From Candidatus Nanopelagicales bacterium (GTDB lineage Bacteria; Actinomycetota; Actinomycetes; S36-B12; UBA5976), in the NCBI GenBank assembly GCA_021742025.1, contig JAIOWT010000022.1:1-11548 (forward strand): a stretch of DNA of 11,548 nt, written 5' to 3'. A program made the translations under genes and the position numbers. Below, piece after piece: positions 1 through 6,422 of the stretch. Position 1 is the first letter of the stretch, and the number at the start of each line of letters is the position of its first letter. The notes beneath the pieces were generated by a model. That model searched no databases and was not told where the DNA came from. It worked only from the letters and a program-made list of their open reading frames with translations.

Positions 1-108
1 AATCTTGGTCCAGGCGATCCAGGTTTGGCGCATTCTCGAAACGAACATGTTTCTGTTTCTCAGCTCAAGCAGTGTGAAGCAACCGTATTTGATTGGTTAA
101 AGGGTTAA
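1..108 (+). CDS. dapE: Succinyl-diaminopimelate desuccinylase, C-terminal fragment
   Basis: Frame 1 is open from the window edge to a TAA at 106-108 and encodes 35 residues beginning NLGPGDPGLAHSRNEHV. The GPGDP...LAH.R.E pattern is typical of the C-terminus of actinobacterial DapE, an M20-family metallopeptidase. DapE hydrolyses N-succinyl-LL-diaminopimelate to LL-diaminopimelate and succinate in lysine and peptidoglycan precursor synthesis. The His of LAH corresponds to the last zinc ligand of the family. The rest of the gene lies upstream of the window. Its stop overlaps the next start by one base (TAATG), so the two genes are probably cotranscribed and translationally coupled. The identification rests on a short fragment, but the motif is distinctive. 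The gene order, with DUF3117 downstream, agrees with dapE in other actinobacteria. Confidence 0.8.
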   Translation, partial: NLGPGDPGLAHSRNEHVSVSQLKQCEATVFDWLKG

Positions 109-554
109 TGGAACACATTGAACTAGAGGTAGTAATTAAAGCGCCGGCACAAAAAGTATGGGATGCCATAACTAACTGGGAAGCCCAAAGTCAGTGGATG
201 CTGGGAACTAAAGTTTGGCCAGTTGATGGTGATGGCACGGGTGTTGGCGGAAAAATCGAAGCCTTCACTGGAGTTTGGCGAATTGGATTTTTGGACACCA
301 TGGAGATCACTGCCTGGCGGCCACCAAACCTTTGCGACGTGAATCACACTGGCAAAGTCGTTAAAGGCACGGGCACATTTGAAGTGGTGGCGACGAGCGA
401 AACTACTTCAAAATTTATTTGGAGTGAAGACTTGAACCTCCCGCTTGGTCTTTTGGGCAAAGTTGGATTCTTTTTTGTTAAGCCTGGTTTTGTTTATGGC
501 GTTCGCAAGTCATTAGAAAAGTTTGCGGGCCAAGTCGAGCAGGGCAAGCTTTAA
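108..554 (+). CDS. SRPBCC (START/Bet v1-like) family protein
   Basis: This encodes 148 residues. The N-terminal strand (IELEVVIKAPAQKVWDAITNWEAQSQW) is the classic opening of SRPBCC/polyketide cyclase-like proteins: a first beta strand, then a short helix with the APxxxVWxxI pattern. The end is an amphipathic helix (about 125-145, VYGVRKSLEKFAGQVEQG) that closes the hydrophobic cavity of the fold. Family members bind lipids, polyketides or other hydrophobic ligands. No substrate can be named from the sequence. I chose ATG at 108 over an in-frame TTG at 93 because the ATG overlaps the dapE stop (TAATG), has AAAGGG just upstream (99-104), and places the conserved first strand at the N-terminus. 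There is no signal peptide, so it is probably cytosolic. It is likely expressed with dapE, but no functional link to lysine synthesis is evident. Confidence 0.75.
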   Translation: MEHIELEVVIKAPAQKVWDAITNWEAQSQWMLGTKVWPVDGDGTGVGGKIEAFTGVWRIGFLDTMEITAWRPPNLCDVNHTGKVVKGTGTFEVVATSETTSKFIWSEDLNLPLGLLGKVGFFFVKPGFVYGVRKSLEKFAGQVEQGKL

Positions 555-587
555 AGCCGTTTGGATTTCTTTTCGGTTTTAGGTATA

Positions 588-613
588 AAAACCCCATTAT
601 TTGCAAGGGTTTT
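588..613 (+). terminator. Possible weak terminator after the SRPBCC gene
   Basis: AAAACCC (588-594) can pair with GGGTTTT (607-613) around a 12-base loop. It lies 34 bases after the SRPBCC stop and its 3' arm ends in a T run. The stem is short and AT-rich, so this may be chance. Confidence 0.3.
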
Positions 614-705
614 CCAGGATTGTCCGGATTTCGTTAGTGCCTGTTTTTAAGGGATAATAGAAGGACTAAAGCGTAATTCACGATACTTATCGGAAGGTGA
701 CCAAA

Positions 706-888
706 ATGGCAGCTATGAAGCCACGCACTGGCGACGGCCCAATGGAATGCCCAAAAGAAGGTCGCGGTTATGTACTTCGAGTTCCACTTGAAGGCGGCGG
801 ACGCTTAGTTGTTGAACTTAATGCTCAGGAAGTTAAAGACCTTGGAGCAGTTCTAAAAGACACAGTAAGTGCAATGCCGAAAAAGTAG
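706..888 (+). CDS. DUF3117 family small protein
   Basis: This encodes 60 residues starting MAAMKPRTGDGPMEC and containing GRGYVLRVPLEGGGRLVVELNAQE. That is nearly the consensus of DUF3117, a short protein highly conserved across Actinobacteria and without an assigned function (I recall Rv1211 of M. tuberculosis as the homologue). I chose ATG at 706 rather than the in-frame GTG at 697. The Shine-Dalgarno GGAAGG (692-697) sits 8 bases before the ATG but would overlap the GTG, and family members begin MAAMKPRTGDGP. There is no transmembrane segment or signal peptide. The last codons and the TAG stop form one arm of a perfect 13-bp hairpin (874-903), so the terminal residues MPKK are constrained by RNA or DNA structure. 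The gene is probably monocistronic and converges on the methyltransferase gene. Confidence 0.9.
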   Translation: MAAMKPRTGDGPMECPKEGRGYVLRVPLEGGGRLVVELNAQEVKDLGAVLKDTVSAMPKK

Positions 889-903
889 TAACTTTTTCGG
901 CAT
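874..903. terminator. Perfect hairpin spanning the DUF3117 stop codon
   Basis: ATGCCGAAAAAGT (874-886) pairs perfectly with ACTTTTTCGGCAT (891-903) around the loop AGTA. The 5' arm is coding sequence and the stem/loop holds the TAG stop. It lies between convergent genes. On either strand the 3' arm includes a TTTTT run inside the stem, but no separate T tract follows. It is probably a transcription terminator or mRNA 3'-end stabiliser for DUF3117. Confidence 0.6.
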
Positions 904-925
904 CAATAAACACTGCCTATGGCAA

Positions 926-943
926 GAATCTGCAGGCAGATTC
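926..943. terminator. Second hairpin between DUF3117 and the methyltransferase gene
   Basis: GAATCTGC (926-933) and GCAGATTC (936-943) are perfect complements with two bases between, realistically a 7-bp stem with loop CAGG. It sits 18 bases past the methyltransferase stop, on that gene's downstream side. It lacks a T run, so a terminator role is only inferred from position. Confidence 0.35.
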
Positions 944-961
944 GTGACTAGAAATAGCTTG

Positions 962-1615
962 CTACTTTTTAACAGCCACGAGCAATCCGCCACCAACTGG
1001 TAGCAATGAGCCAATGAAATCTTCGTTGTTGGCTAGGCCTTCGATTGCTCCGCGCATTGCAACGGTATCTGGATCGCGCTGGGCGGGATCAGCTAATTTA
1101 TCGTTCCAAAGTGCGCGATCGATTATCAGCAACCCACCACTTCGCAACAATTTCAAAGCCCGAGAAATATGATCAGCAAGCTCTAGTGGTTTCCCAGCGA
1201 TCAAAACGATGTCGTATGCAGATTCAGTTAGGCGATCAAGCACTTCATCAGCCCGACCATTAATCAACCGAACTCGATTTGCAGCAATACCTGCTTGTGC
1301 GATGGCATCTTTTGCAATCAGCTGGTGTTCAGCTTCAACATCAACGCTAGTCAGAACACCCTCAGGATTCATGCCTTCTAAAAGCCAAAGTGCAGAAACG
1401 CCAGCGCCAGTTCCGATTTCAACAACATTCTTTGCATCCACGGCTGCTGCCAATGTGCGCACGATACTTCCAGCACCTGGACCCATTGCTACGCAACCAA
1501 TTTCAGCGGCCTTAGCGCGTGCGTGGGAACGGATGCCGTCCTCACCTGCCCAGCTTTCGGCATAGTCGGTGGAAGCGCGGTGGATTGCCAGGATACGTGG
1601 ATCTGTTGGTGCCAT
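962..1615 (-). CDS. O-methyltransferase family protein (class I SAM-dependent)
   Basis: This encodes 217 residues. The SAM-binding motif I is VVEIGTGAG (64-72), followed by an acidic strand end SVDVEAEH (90-97), YDIVLIAGKP (134-143) and the late motif ALWNDKLADPAQRDPDTVAMR (168-188). The layout is that of the COMT/caffeoyl-CoA methyltransferase-like family and closely resembles the actinobacterial Rv1220c group, which lies next to sigE/htrA. Family members transfer methyl groups to hydroxyls, often with a divalent metal. Here the usual metal-ligand stretch (F-[IV]-D-A-D) reads LIAGK and the later Asp-Asn reads DR (166-167). Metal dependence may therefore be lost or altered. The start is ATG at 1615. 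There is no Shine-Dalgarno, but TACGCT lies six bases upstream, suggesting a leaderless mRNA. The gene is divergent from htrA and convergent with DUF3117. The substrate is unknown. Confidence 0.85.
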   Translation of the reverse strand: MAPTDPRILAIHRASTDYAESWAGEDGIRSHARAKAAEIGCVAMGPGAGSIVRTLAAAVDAKNVVEIGTGAGVSALWLLEGMNPEGVLTSVDVEAEHQLIAKDAIAQAGIAANRVRLINGRADEVLDRLTESAYDIVLIAGKPLELADHISRALKLLRSGGLLIIDRALWNDKLADPAQRDPDTVAMRGAIEGLANNEDFIGSLLPVGGGLLVAVKK

Positions 1616-1621
1616 GGAGTA

Positions 1622-1627
1622 AGCGTA
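1622..1627 (-). promoter_or_regulatory. Putative leaderless -10 box for the methyltransferase gene
   Basis: On the minus strand TACGCT (TANNNT pattern) ends six bases before the ATG. This spacing puts the transcription start at or next to the start codon. No Shine-Dalgarno is present and I see no convincing -35. Confidence 0.4.
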
Positions 1628-1740
1628 CGGCCTTGGTAAGCCATTAGCGAAGAAAGGTCACATAGTTGGCGAGGGCAAGTGTGAATAGGCGAGAATAGAG
1701 GTACGTCGAAAATCCTGATTATTGGACAGAGAGATAGGTC

Positions 1741-3012
1741 ATGACCCAGATTCCGGAAGATCCACAGAACCAGCCAGAAGCACCTGTTGACATGCCAACC
1801 CAAGACATGCCAACCCAAGACTCATCGACTCTGGAAACTATTGCCCTGACAACTGAAGCGCCCGTATCGGACTCTGTTGCGACGACTCCAGCACTAACCC
1901 CCACTTATGTTTATGAACCGCCAGTGATTGCCACAGACCAATCGGCAGGAAGCGCCTCACCGGCAGTGAAGAAAGCGATTATTGCTGGCGTAATCAGCGG
2001 CCTGCTTGCCGGAATGATTGGCTTCATGAGCGCTTCCATGATTGGAAATATGCCAGCGCCTTCAATCTCGCTTCCAAGCACAAGCGGTGATACTTCTCCG
2101 CGCGCAGATGACTCAATCGCCGGAATTGCGCAAGCTGTTTTACCAGTAGTCGTATCCATCGACGTCTCATCCGACCAAGGATCTGGAACTGGATCTGGTT
2201 TTGTAATTAGAAGCACGGCAAATGAATCTTTCTTGTTAACCAATAACCATGTAGTTGATGGTGCTGGTGGATCGCAAGACATCACTGTGACTTTTCAAGA
2301 CCAAACCCAAGCCTCCGCAACAATCGTTGGCACTGATGCTTCTTATGACTTAGCAGTTTTGCGCATTGATCGTGGAAACTTGCCAGTAGCTGCACTAGGT
2401 GATTCAAGTGACGTAGTTGTTGGCGACGCTACGATCGCGATTGGTTCACCATTAGGCCTTACAGGAACTGTTACCAGTGGAATCGTTTCCGCATTAAATC
2501 GTCCAGTTACGGCTGGAGATTCAACGGACGTTTCATTCATCAGTGCAATTCAAACTGATGCCGCAATTAACCCAGGAAATTCTGGCGGGCCATTGGTTAA
2601 TTCCCGCGGTGAAGTGATTGGAGTTAACTCCGCAATCGCAACAACTGGAGGATCGGTTTCTGGCCAGAGTGGAAGTATCGGCCTTGGCTTTGCCATCCCA
2701 ATAAATCAAGCCAGACGTGTGGCTACTGAACTCATTGCAACAGGCTCCTCTTCTTATCCAGTGATCGGAGTTCAGTTGGATATGACGTATGAAGGTCAGG
2801 GCGCCCTCGTTGATTCAGTAGTTGAAGGTGGCCCAGCTTCGGAAACCGAACTTGCTGCTGGCGATGTGATCACTGCAATTGATGGCGTAAAAGTCAGTGA
2901 TGGTACCGAGCTCGTTGTTCGAATTAGAGCTAAAGATCCAGGCGATGTTGTTGAGTTAACACTTTCCGACGGCTCAGTTATTGAAGTAACTTTAGGATCA
3001 GATCAAAACTAG
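1741..3012 (+). CDS. htrA: Membrane-anchored HtrA/DegP-like trypsin-fold serine protease with PDZ domain
   Basis: This encodes 423 residues. The cytosolic N-terminus (1-75) is Pro/Thr/acid-rich and of low complexity. A single transmembrane segment follows (about 77-102, from KKAIIAGVIS). The periplasm-side trypsin-like domain spans about 125-335 and the PDZ domain about 340-420. The catalytic triad is visible: His170 (LLTNNHVVDG), Asp203 (SYDLAVLRID) and Ser281 (NPGNSGGPLV). Family members degrade or refold damaged exported proteins and are part of the envelope stress response. The PDZ domain (GALVDSVVEGGPA...LAAGDVITAIDG) recognises substrate C-termini or allosteric ligands. It is followed after 26 bases by tatB, the usual actinobacterial order. 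In M. tuberculosis the divergent gap carries sigE and rseA; here that gap is only 125 bases and holds no gene. Residues 18-28 contain a short tandem duplication. Confidence 0.93.
   Translation: MTQIPEDPQNQPEAPVDMPTQDMPTQDSSTLETIALTTEAPVSDSVATTPALTPTYVYEPPVIATDQSAGSASPAVKKAIIAGVISGLLAGMIGFMSASMIGNMPAPSISLPSTSGDTSPRADDSIAGIAQAVLPVVVSIDVSSDQGSGTGSGFVIRSTANESFLLTNNHVVDGAGGSQDITVTFQDQTQASATIVGTDASYDLAVLRIDRGNLPVAALGDSSDVVVGDATIAIGSPLGLTGTVTSGIVSALNRPVTAGDSTDVSFISAIQTDAAINPGNSGGPLVNSRGEVIGVNSAIATTGGSVSGQSGSIGLGFAIPINQARRVATELIATGSSSYPVIGVQLDMTYEGQGALVDSVVEGGPASETELAAGDVITAIDGVKVSDGTELVVRIRAKDPGDVVELTLSDGSVIEVTLGSDQN
1789..1818 (+). repeat. 15-bp tandem duplication in the htrA N-terminal tail
   Basis: GACATGCCAACCCAA occurs twice in direct succession (1789-1803 and 1804-1818), encoding DMPTQ twice in the disordered cytosolic tail. 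The copies are identical, suggesting recent slippage that keeps the frame. Confidence 0.8.
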
Positions 3013-3026
3013 TTTTAATAACCTAG

Positions 3027-3032
3027 TAAAGT
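3027..3032 (+). promoter_or_regulatory. Putative leaderless -10 box for tatB
   Basis: TAAAGT ends six bases before the tatB ATG, and no Shine-Dalgarno lies in between. It would give tatB its own leaderless transcript inside the htrA–tatB unit. Confidence 0.4.
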
Positions 3033-3038
3033 TGGCGC

Positions 3039-3371
3039 ATGAACATCGGATGGACAGAGTTTTTGGTCATTGCGATGATTGGCCTGATCGTTTTTGGCCC
3101 TGATCGACTACCTGAAATGGCTGCGCAGTTTGCTAAGTTGATAAAAACTATGCGCACCAAAGCTAGTGAGGCTACTGCCGAGCTAACTGGATCAGTAGAC
3201 ACCAAGGCAGTAACTGATTTAGCCAAAGACCTTCGCGGCCTAACCCCGCGTGGACTCACCACTAATGCCGTTACATCAGTTGCAGGTCTAACGGGAAAGT
3301 CGGGACAATCAAAATCTTCAACAGCAGGATCGGCAAAGGTTCAACCAGTGTTTGATCCGGATGCTACTTAA
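3039..3371 (+). CDS. tatB: Sec-independent (twin-arginine) translocase subunit TatB
   Basis: This encodes 110 residues. The N-terminus MNIGWTEFLVIAMIGLIVFGPDRLPE has the TatA/TatB signature: a polar Glu (E7), one short transmembrane helix (about 5-20), the FGP hinge (19-21) and then RLPE opening an amphipathic helix to about residue 55. The remaining tail is Ser/Thr/Ala-rich and probably disordered. TatB works with TatC to recognise twin-arginine signal peptides of folded export substrates. I prefer TatB to TatA because of its place directly after htrA, where actinobacteria carry tatB, its E7 and its long charged helix. No tatA or tatC is in the window. The start lacks a Shine-Dalgarno, and a TANNNT box lies six bases upstream. 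Its TAA overlaps the mrp stop on the other strand within one TTAA. Confidence 0.87.
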   Translation: MNIGWTEFLVIAMIGLIVFGPDRLPEMAAQFAKLIKTMRTKASEATAELTGSVDTKAVTDLAKDLRGLTPRGLTTNAVTSVAGLTGKSGQSKSSTAGSAKVQPVFDPDAT

Positions 3372-4498
3372 TCTCGATTAGGTGTTACACCTAAATTCAT
3401 TCCAACTAAGCCGCGCGGACGCGTACCCAACTTTGTAGCCATCTCAATGATTGCTTTAGAAGCTGGCGCATCTGGATTTGAAAGCACGAACGGCATTCCA
3501 GCGTCGCCACCTTCGCGAAGACCTGGATCAAATGGAATTCGACCCAGCAATGGGACCTCTTGTCCAACGTTTTGGCTCAAGGTTTCCGCGACCATTTTTC
3601 CGCCACCAGTGCCGAACATATCGATGGGTTCACCACAGTGCGGGCAAGCAAAGGCGGACATGTTTTCTATCACGCCACTGACTCGCTGATTCACTTGTGG
3701 CGCCAACATGCCAGCGCGGATTGCTACGTCAGCTGCTGCCGGCTGGGGAGTCGTGACAATTATTAATTCGCTTTGCGGAAGCAAATGCGCGGTACTTATC
3801 GCAATGTCACCAGTGCCAGGTGGAAGGTCGAGTAGCAATATGTCTAGATCGCCCCACCAAACTTCACTTAAGAATGACTCCAAGTAACGATGCAACATTG
3901 GACCGCGCATAGCAACCGGTTCGTGCCGACCTTTTGGCTTTAGGGGCAGCATCGACATAACGCGAACGCCGTGTCCCTGTGGTGGCATGATCATGTTCTC
4001 GACTTTTAAGGGAGCTTGAGTAACACCCATCATGTCGGGAATCGAGTGACCATAAATATCAGCATCGACGATACCCACAGATAATCCTTGGGCAGCCATG
4101 GCAGCAGCCAGGTTAGTAGTCACTGAGGATTTTCCAACGCCACCCTTGCCGGATGCAATGGCATAAATTCTGGTTAATGAGCCGGGCAAATTAAAGCGAA
4201 TCTCTTTTGTAGGACCTTGAAGCTTTTCTCGCAGCGCAGTTCTTTGCTCTGGACTCATTACGTCGAGTTCAACATCGACTTCTGTGACATCTCTGACTTT
4301 AGAAACTGCATCTTTAACGCTGTTAACTATGGTGTCTTGCATCGGGCAGGCAGAGATAGTCAAGTAAACCCCGACTGTTACTTTGCCACCGTCAATGGAG
4401 ACATCCTTGACCATTCCAATTTCAGTCATAGGTCGACGAATTTCAGGATCAATTACGGTTGCGAGAGCGGCTTGAACCGCTTCTTGGTTAACACTCAT
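3368..4498 (-). CDS. mrp: Mrp/ApbC-type Fe-S cluster carrier P-loop ATPase
   Basis: This encodes 376 residues in two parts. An N-terminal MIP18/DUF59 domain (about 1-85) begins with VQAALATVIDPEIRRPMTEIGMV and includes the conserved Cys51 in SACPM. An Mrp/NBP35 ATPase domain (about 108-350) has the deviant Walker A GKGGVGKSS (117-125), switch-like IVDADIYGHSIP (143-154), LLLDLPPGTGD (221-231) and the CxxC pair C285/C288 that binds the bridging Fe-S cluster in the dimer. The family assembles or carries Fe-S clusters to apo-proteins in the cytosol. It is the last gene of the mgtE-like/DUF1003/mrp operon. Its ATG overlaps the DUF1003 TGA (ATGA), so translation is probably coupled. The tail to 376 (RPRGLVGMNLGVTPNRD) extends slightly beyond the core. 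The stop is shared within TTAA with tatB on the other strand. Confidence 0.93.
   Translation of the reverse strand: MSVNQEAVQAALATVIDPEIRRPMTEIGMVKDVSIDGGKVTVGVYLTISACPMQDTIVNSVKDAVSKVRDVTEVDVELDVMSPEQRTALREKLQGPTKEIRFNLPGSLTRIYAIASGKGGVGKSSVTTNLAAAMAAQGLSVGIVDADIYGHSIPDMMGVTQAPLKVENMIMPPQGHGVRVMSMLPLKPKGRHEPVAMRGPMLHRYLESFLSEVWWGDLDILLLDLPPGTGDIAISTAHLLPQSELIIVTTPQPAAADVAIRAGMLAPQVNQRVSGVIENMSAFACPHCGEPIDMFGTGGGKMVAETLSQNVGQEVPLLGRIPFDPGLREGGDAGMPFVLSNPDAPASKAIIEMATKLGTRPRGLVGMNLGVTPNRD
3378..3394. terminator. Short hairpin at the tatB/mrp convergent junction
   Basis: TTAGGTG (3378-3384) and CACCTAA (3388-3394) pair around TTA. It lies inside the last codons of mrp and 6 bases after the tatB stop. 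It could stop tatB transcription, but no T run follows on either side. Confidence 0.3.
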
Positions 4499-5010
4499 GA
4501 AGTTTCTGAATCATCCTTTTTGTCATCATTTTGTATGTCCTTGAATTCTTCCAGCAAGTCACGAATCTCGCCACGCAAGTAATCGCGTGTGACAACTTCA
4601 CCAAGTGCAAGGCGCAATGATGCGATCTCGCGGGTTAGGTAATCAGAATCAGCAAGTAAACGCTCAGTACGTTCGCGATCTTCTTGAAACTGCACGCGAT
4701 CGCGATCTGCTTGTCGATTCTGCGCCAAAAGAATAAGTGGCGCAGCGTATGAAGCTTGGAGCGATAGTGCCAAAGTCAAAAACAAAAATGGAAATGCATC
4801 AATACGTAAATCTGTTGGTGCGAAAATGTTCCAAAGCAGCCAGCTCAAAACTACAAATGTCATGTAGCCCAAGAAGCGCCAAGATCCTAGGAATCGAGCA
4901 ACTTTTGCACTAACTCGGCCAGCAGTTTCGGCATCAAAAGTTGGACGTAGGGAACGACCTCTTTCTAATGGCTGATCCAAACGTGGTCCTCTTTGTTCGT
5001 TGCGTGCCAT
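4495..5010 (-). CDS. DUF1003 membrane protein
   Basis: This encodes 171 residues. Two transmembrane helices (about 45-63 and 73-95) are followed by the DUF1003 signature LSLQASYAAPLILLAQNRQADRDR (82-105). A long charged helix, probably coiled coil (105-155), and an acidic tail DDKKDDSETS complete it. DUF1003 proteins are small inner-membrane proteins of unestablished function. In actinobacteria they commonly sit between the MgtE_N/CBS gene and mrp, as here. The start is decided by a strong Shine-Dalgarno, GAGGAGG, about 8 bases upstream and embedded in the last codons of the mgtE-like gene. The intergenic gap is two bases. Its TGA overlaps the mrp ATG. The tight operon hints at a shared role in metal or membrane homeostasis, which is only an inference. 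Confidence 0.9.
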   Translation of the reverse strand: MARNEQRGPRLDQPLERGRSLRPTFDAETAGRVSAKVARFLGSWRFLGYMTFVVLSWLLWNIFAPTDLRIDAFPFLFLTLALSLQASYAAPLILLAQNRQADRDRVQFQEDRERTERLLADSDYLTREIASLRLALGEVVTRDYLRGEIRDLLEEFKDIQNDDKKDDSETS

Positions 5011-5012
5011 GA

Positions 5013-6263
5013 TCAGCCCTCCTCATCTAACTCGTTTTCCCGCCAGTCAGCTGGCAACATATGATCGATAACGTCGTCAATAGTGACAGCACCAATCAAA
5101 TGATCATTCTCGTCTACAACCGGCAATGCAACCAAGTTGTAGGTCGCAAAATATCGAGCCACTTGTCCCAATGGGGCTTCTGGCCCTATCGGCTCAAGGG
5201 AAGTGTCTAAGACTCCTGAAACCAAACTTGATGGCGGCTCCCTAAGCAGTCTTTGAACGTGCGCAACTCCAACATACTTTCCAGTTGGTGTCTCAAGTGG
5301 GGCTCTAGTTACATAAACCTGGGAAGCCAAAGCAGGTGAAAGCTGAGCTTCCCGAACTCTGGCTAATGCTTCCGCAACCGTTGCATCAGTTGAAAGGACA
5401 ACTGGCTCAGTTGTCATCATGCCGCCAGCGCTGAAATCATCGTAAGTTAACAGACGTCTTAGGTCCTCGGCCTCGTCTGGTTCCATTGCACCGAGGTACT
5501 CTTCTGCTCGCTCAGGTGGCAATTCAGAAAGTAAGTCAGCCGCATCGTCTGGATCCATTTCTTCCAAAATGTCAGTTGCTCGTTCAAGACCAAGTTCAGA
5601 CATGATTTCGACACGATCATCTTCTGGCAACTCTTCGAACACGTCAGCAAGTTTTGCAACGTCAAGGCCATGAATAAGTTCTAGGCGACGTTTTTGTGGA
5701 AGCTCTTGGAGTAAGTTAGCTAAATCTGCTGGGCGCATAGTGTCGATGGACGCCAAAAGGTAATCAACTGGTTGTTGTTCAGTTTCGGTGAACAGGCCAG
5801 TTACCGCACTCCATTCGACGGCAACTGTCTCGCCTCGACGACCAAAACCTGAACCAGCTTTTCGAATGAAAAGGCGACTTACGGTCCAATCTTGCGTGCG
5901 CTCTTGGGTCATACCGATGTCTTGAATGGTTACCAATTCACTTGTTTCAATCAGCGTGACTCGGCGATCCAGCAACTCTGCGATAACGAGAGTTTCTTCA
6001 GACCGACCTTCAAACCTGCGCAGATTAACTACGCCGCTAGTAACAACGGATCCAGGTTCAATTGAGGTGATGCGGCCCATTGGGACAAAAATTCGTCGGC
6101 GTGGGGCAACTTCAACGACAAATCCCAAAACAGATGGAGCTCTGCCAGTTAGTCGAGAGGTGACTACGACATCGCGAATCTTGCCAACTTGATCTCCCAC
6201 GGAGTCAAATACGGCAGTCCCAGCCAGCCTGGCTAGGTAGATGCGGGTCTGTGTTGTGCTCAC
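5013..6263 (-). CDS. MgtE_N/CBS domain cytosolic protein (MgtE-like, without channel domain)
   Basis: This encodes 416 residues. Two PRC-barrel-like beta segments lie in 1-165 (opening YLARLAGTAVFDSVGDQVGKIRDVVV). An MgtE_N helical superhelix follows (about 168-275) with repeated EELPxxxRxEI units, such as LLQELPQKRR, VFEELPEDDR and ILEEMDPDDAADLLSELP. Two CBS motifs (about 283-340 and 350-405) end in VPVV..LIGAVTIDDVID style. In the magnesium channel MgtE these regions sense Mg2+ and nucleotides and gate a five-helix pore. No membrane helix is present here, so this is not a transporter alone. It resembles the actinobacterial Rv1232c-type protein. It probably binds a nucleotide or metal and acts on a partner, which is inference. 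The start is GTG at 6263 with no Shine-Dalgarno; TAATCT six bases upstream suggests a leaderless mRNA. It is the first gene of the operon with DUF1003 and mrp. Confidence 0.9.
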   Translation of the reverse strand: MSTTQTRIYLARLAGTAVFDSVGDQVGKIRDVVVTSRLTGRAPSVLGFVVEVAPRRRIFVPMGRITSIEPGSVVTSGVVNLRRFEGRSEETLVIAELLDRRVTLIETSELVTIQDIGMTQERTQDWTVSRLFIRKAGSGFGRRGETVAVEWSAVTGLFTETEQQPVDYLLASIDTMRPADLANLLQELPQKRRLELIHGLDVAKLADVFEELPEDDRVEIMSELGLERATDILEEMDPDDAADLLSELPPERAEEYLGAMEPDEAEDLRRLLTYDDFSAGGMMTTEPVVLSTDATVAEALARVREAQLSPALASQVYVTRAPLETPTGKYVGVAHVQRLLREPPSSLVSGVLDTSLEPIGPEAPLGQVARYFATYNLVALPVVDENDHLIGAVTIDDVIDHMLPADWRENELDEEG

Positions 6264-6269
6264 CTGTCG

Positions 6270-6275
6270 AGATTA
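6270..6275 (-). promoter_or_regulatory. Putative leaderless -10 box for the mgtE-like operon
   Basis: On the minus strand TAATCT ends six bases before the GTG start. With no ribosome-binding site present, the GTG is likely at or beside the transcript 5' end. The -35 is not convincing. Confidence 0.4.
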
Positions 6276-6331
6276 CCCGTTAAGGCCGCTTTCTAAAGAA
6301 TCCTCACTTTGCCTAATTGCCTGATTTCCTA

Positions 6332-6359
6332 TTGAATTCAGGGGATATTCATCTAAGGT
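6332..6359 (+). promoter_or_regulatory. Candidate promoter of the SDR–acyltransferase pair
   Basis: TTGAAT (6332-6337), a 16-base spacer and TAAGGT (6354-6359) fit a sigma-70-like promoter, giving a leader of roughly 55 bases before the SDR ATG. It is one of several AT-rich possibilities in this divergent gap. Confidence 0.3.
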
Positions 6360-6422
6360 CAGTCTTCACTAGAGATTTCGCTGAGAAGATCACCTACAAC
6401 TGGAATAGGAAATGGAATTCAA

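Noticed and set aside
653..658. GATAAT as a -10 box for DUF3117
   Set aside because: The hexamer is plausible, but the -35 at proper spacing (TTCGTT) is poor and other AT-rich choices exist, so it is not listed as a feature.
1045..1565. Plus-strand open frames opposite the methyltransferase gene
   Set aside because: They are antisense shadows of a well-supported gene and have no recognisable domain or ribosome-binding site.
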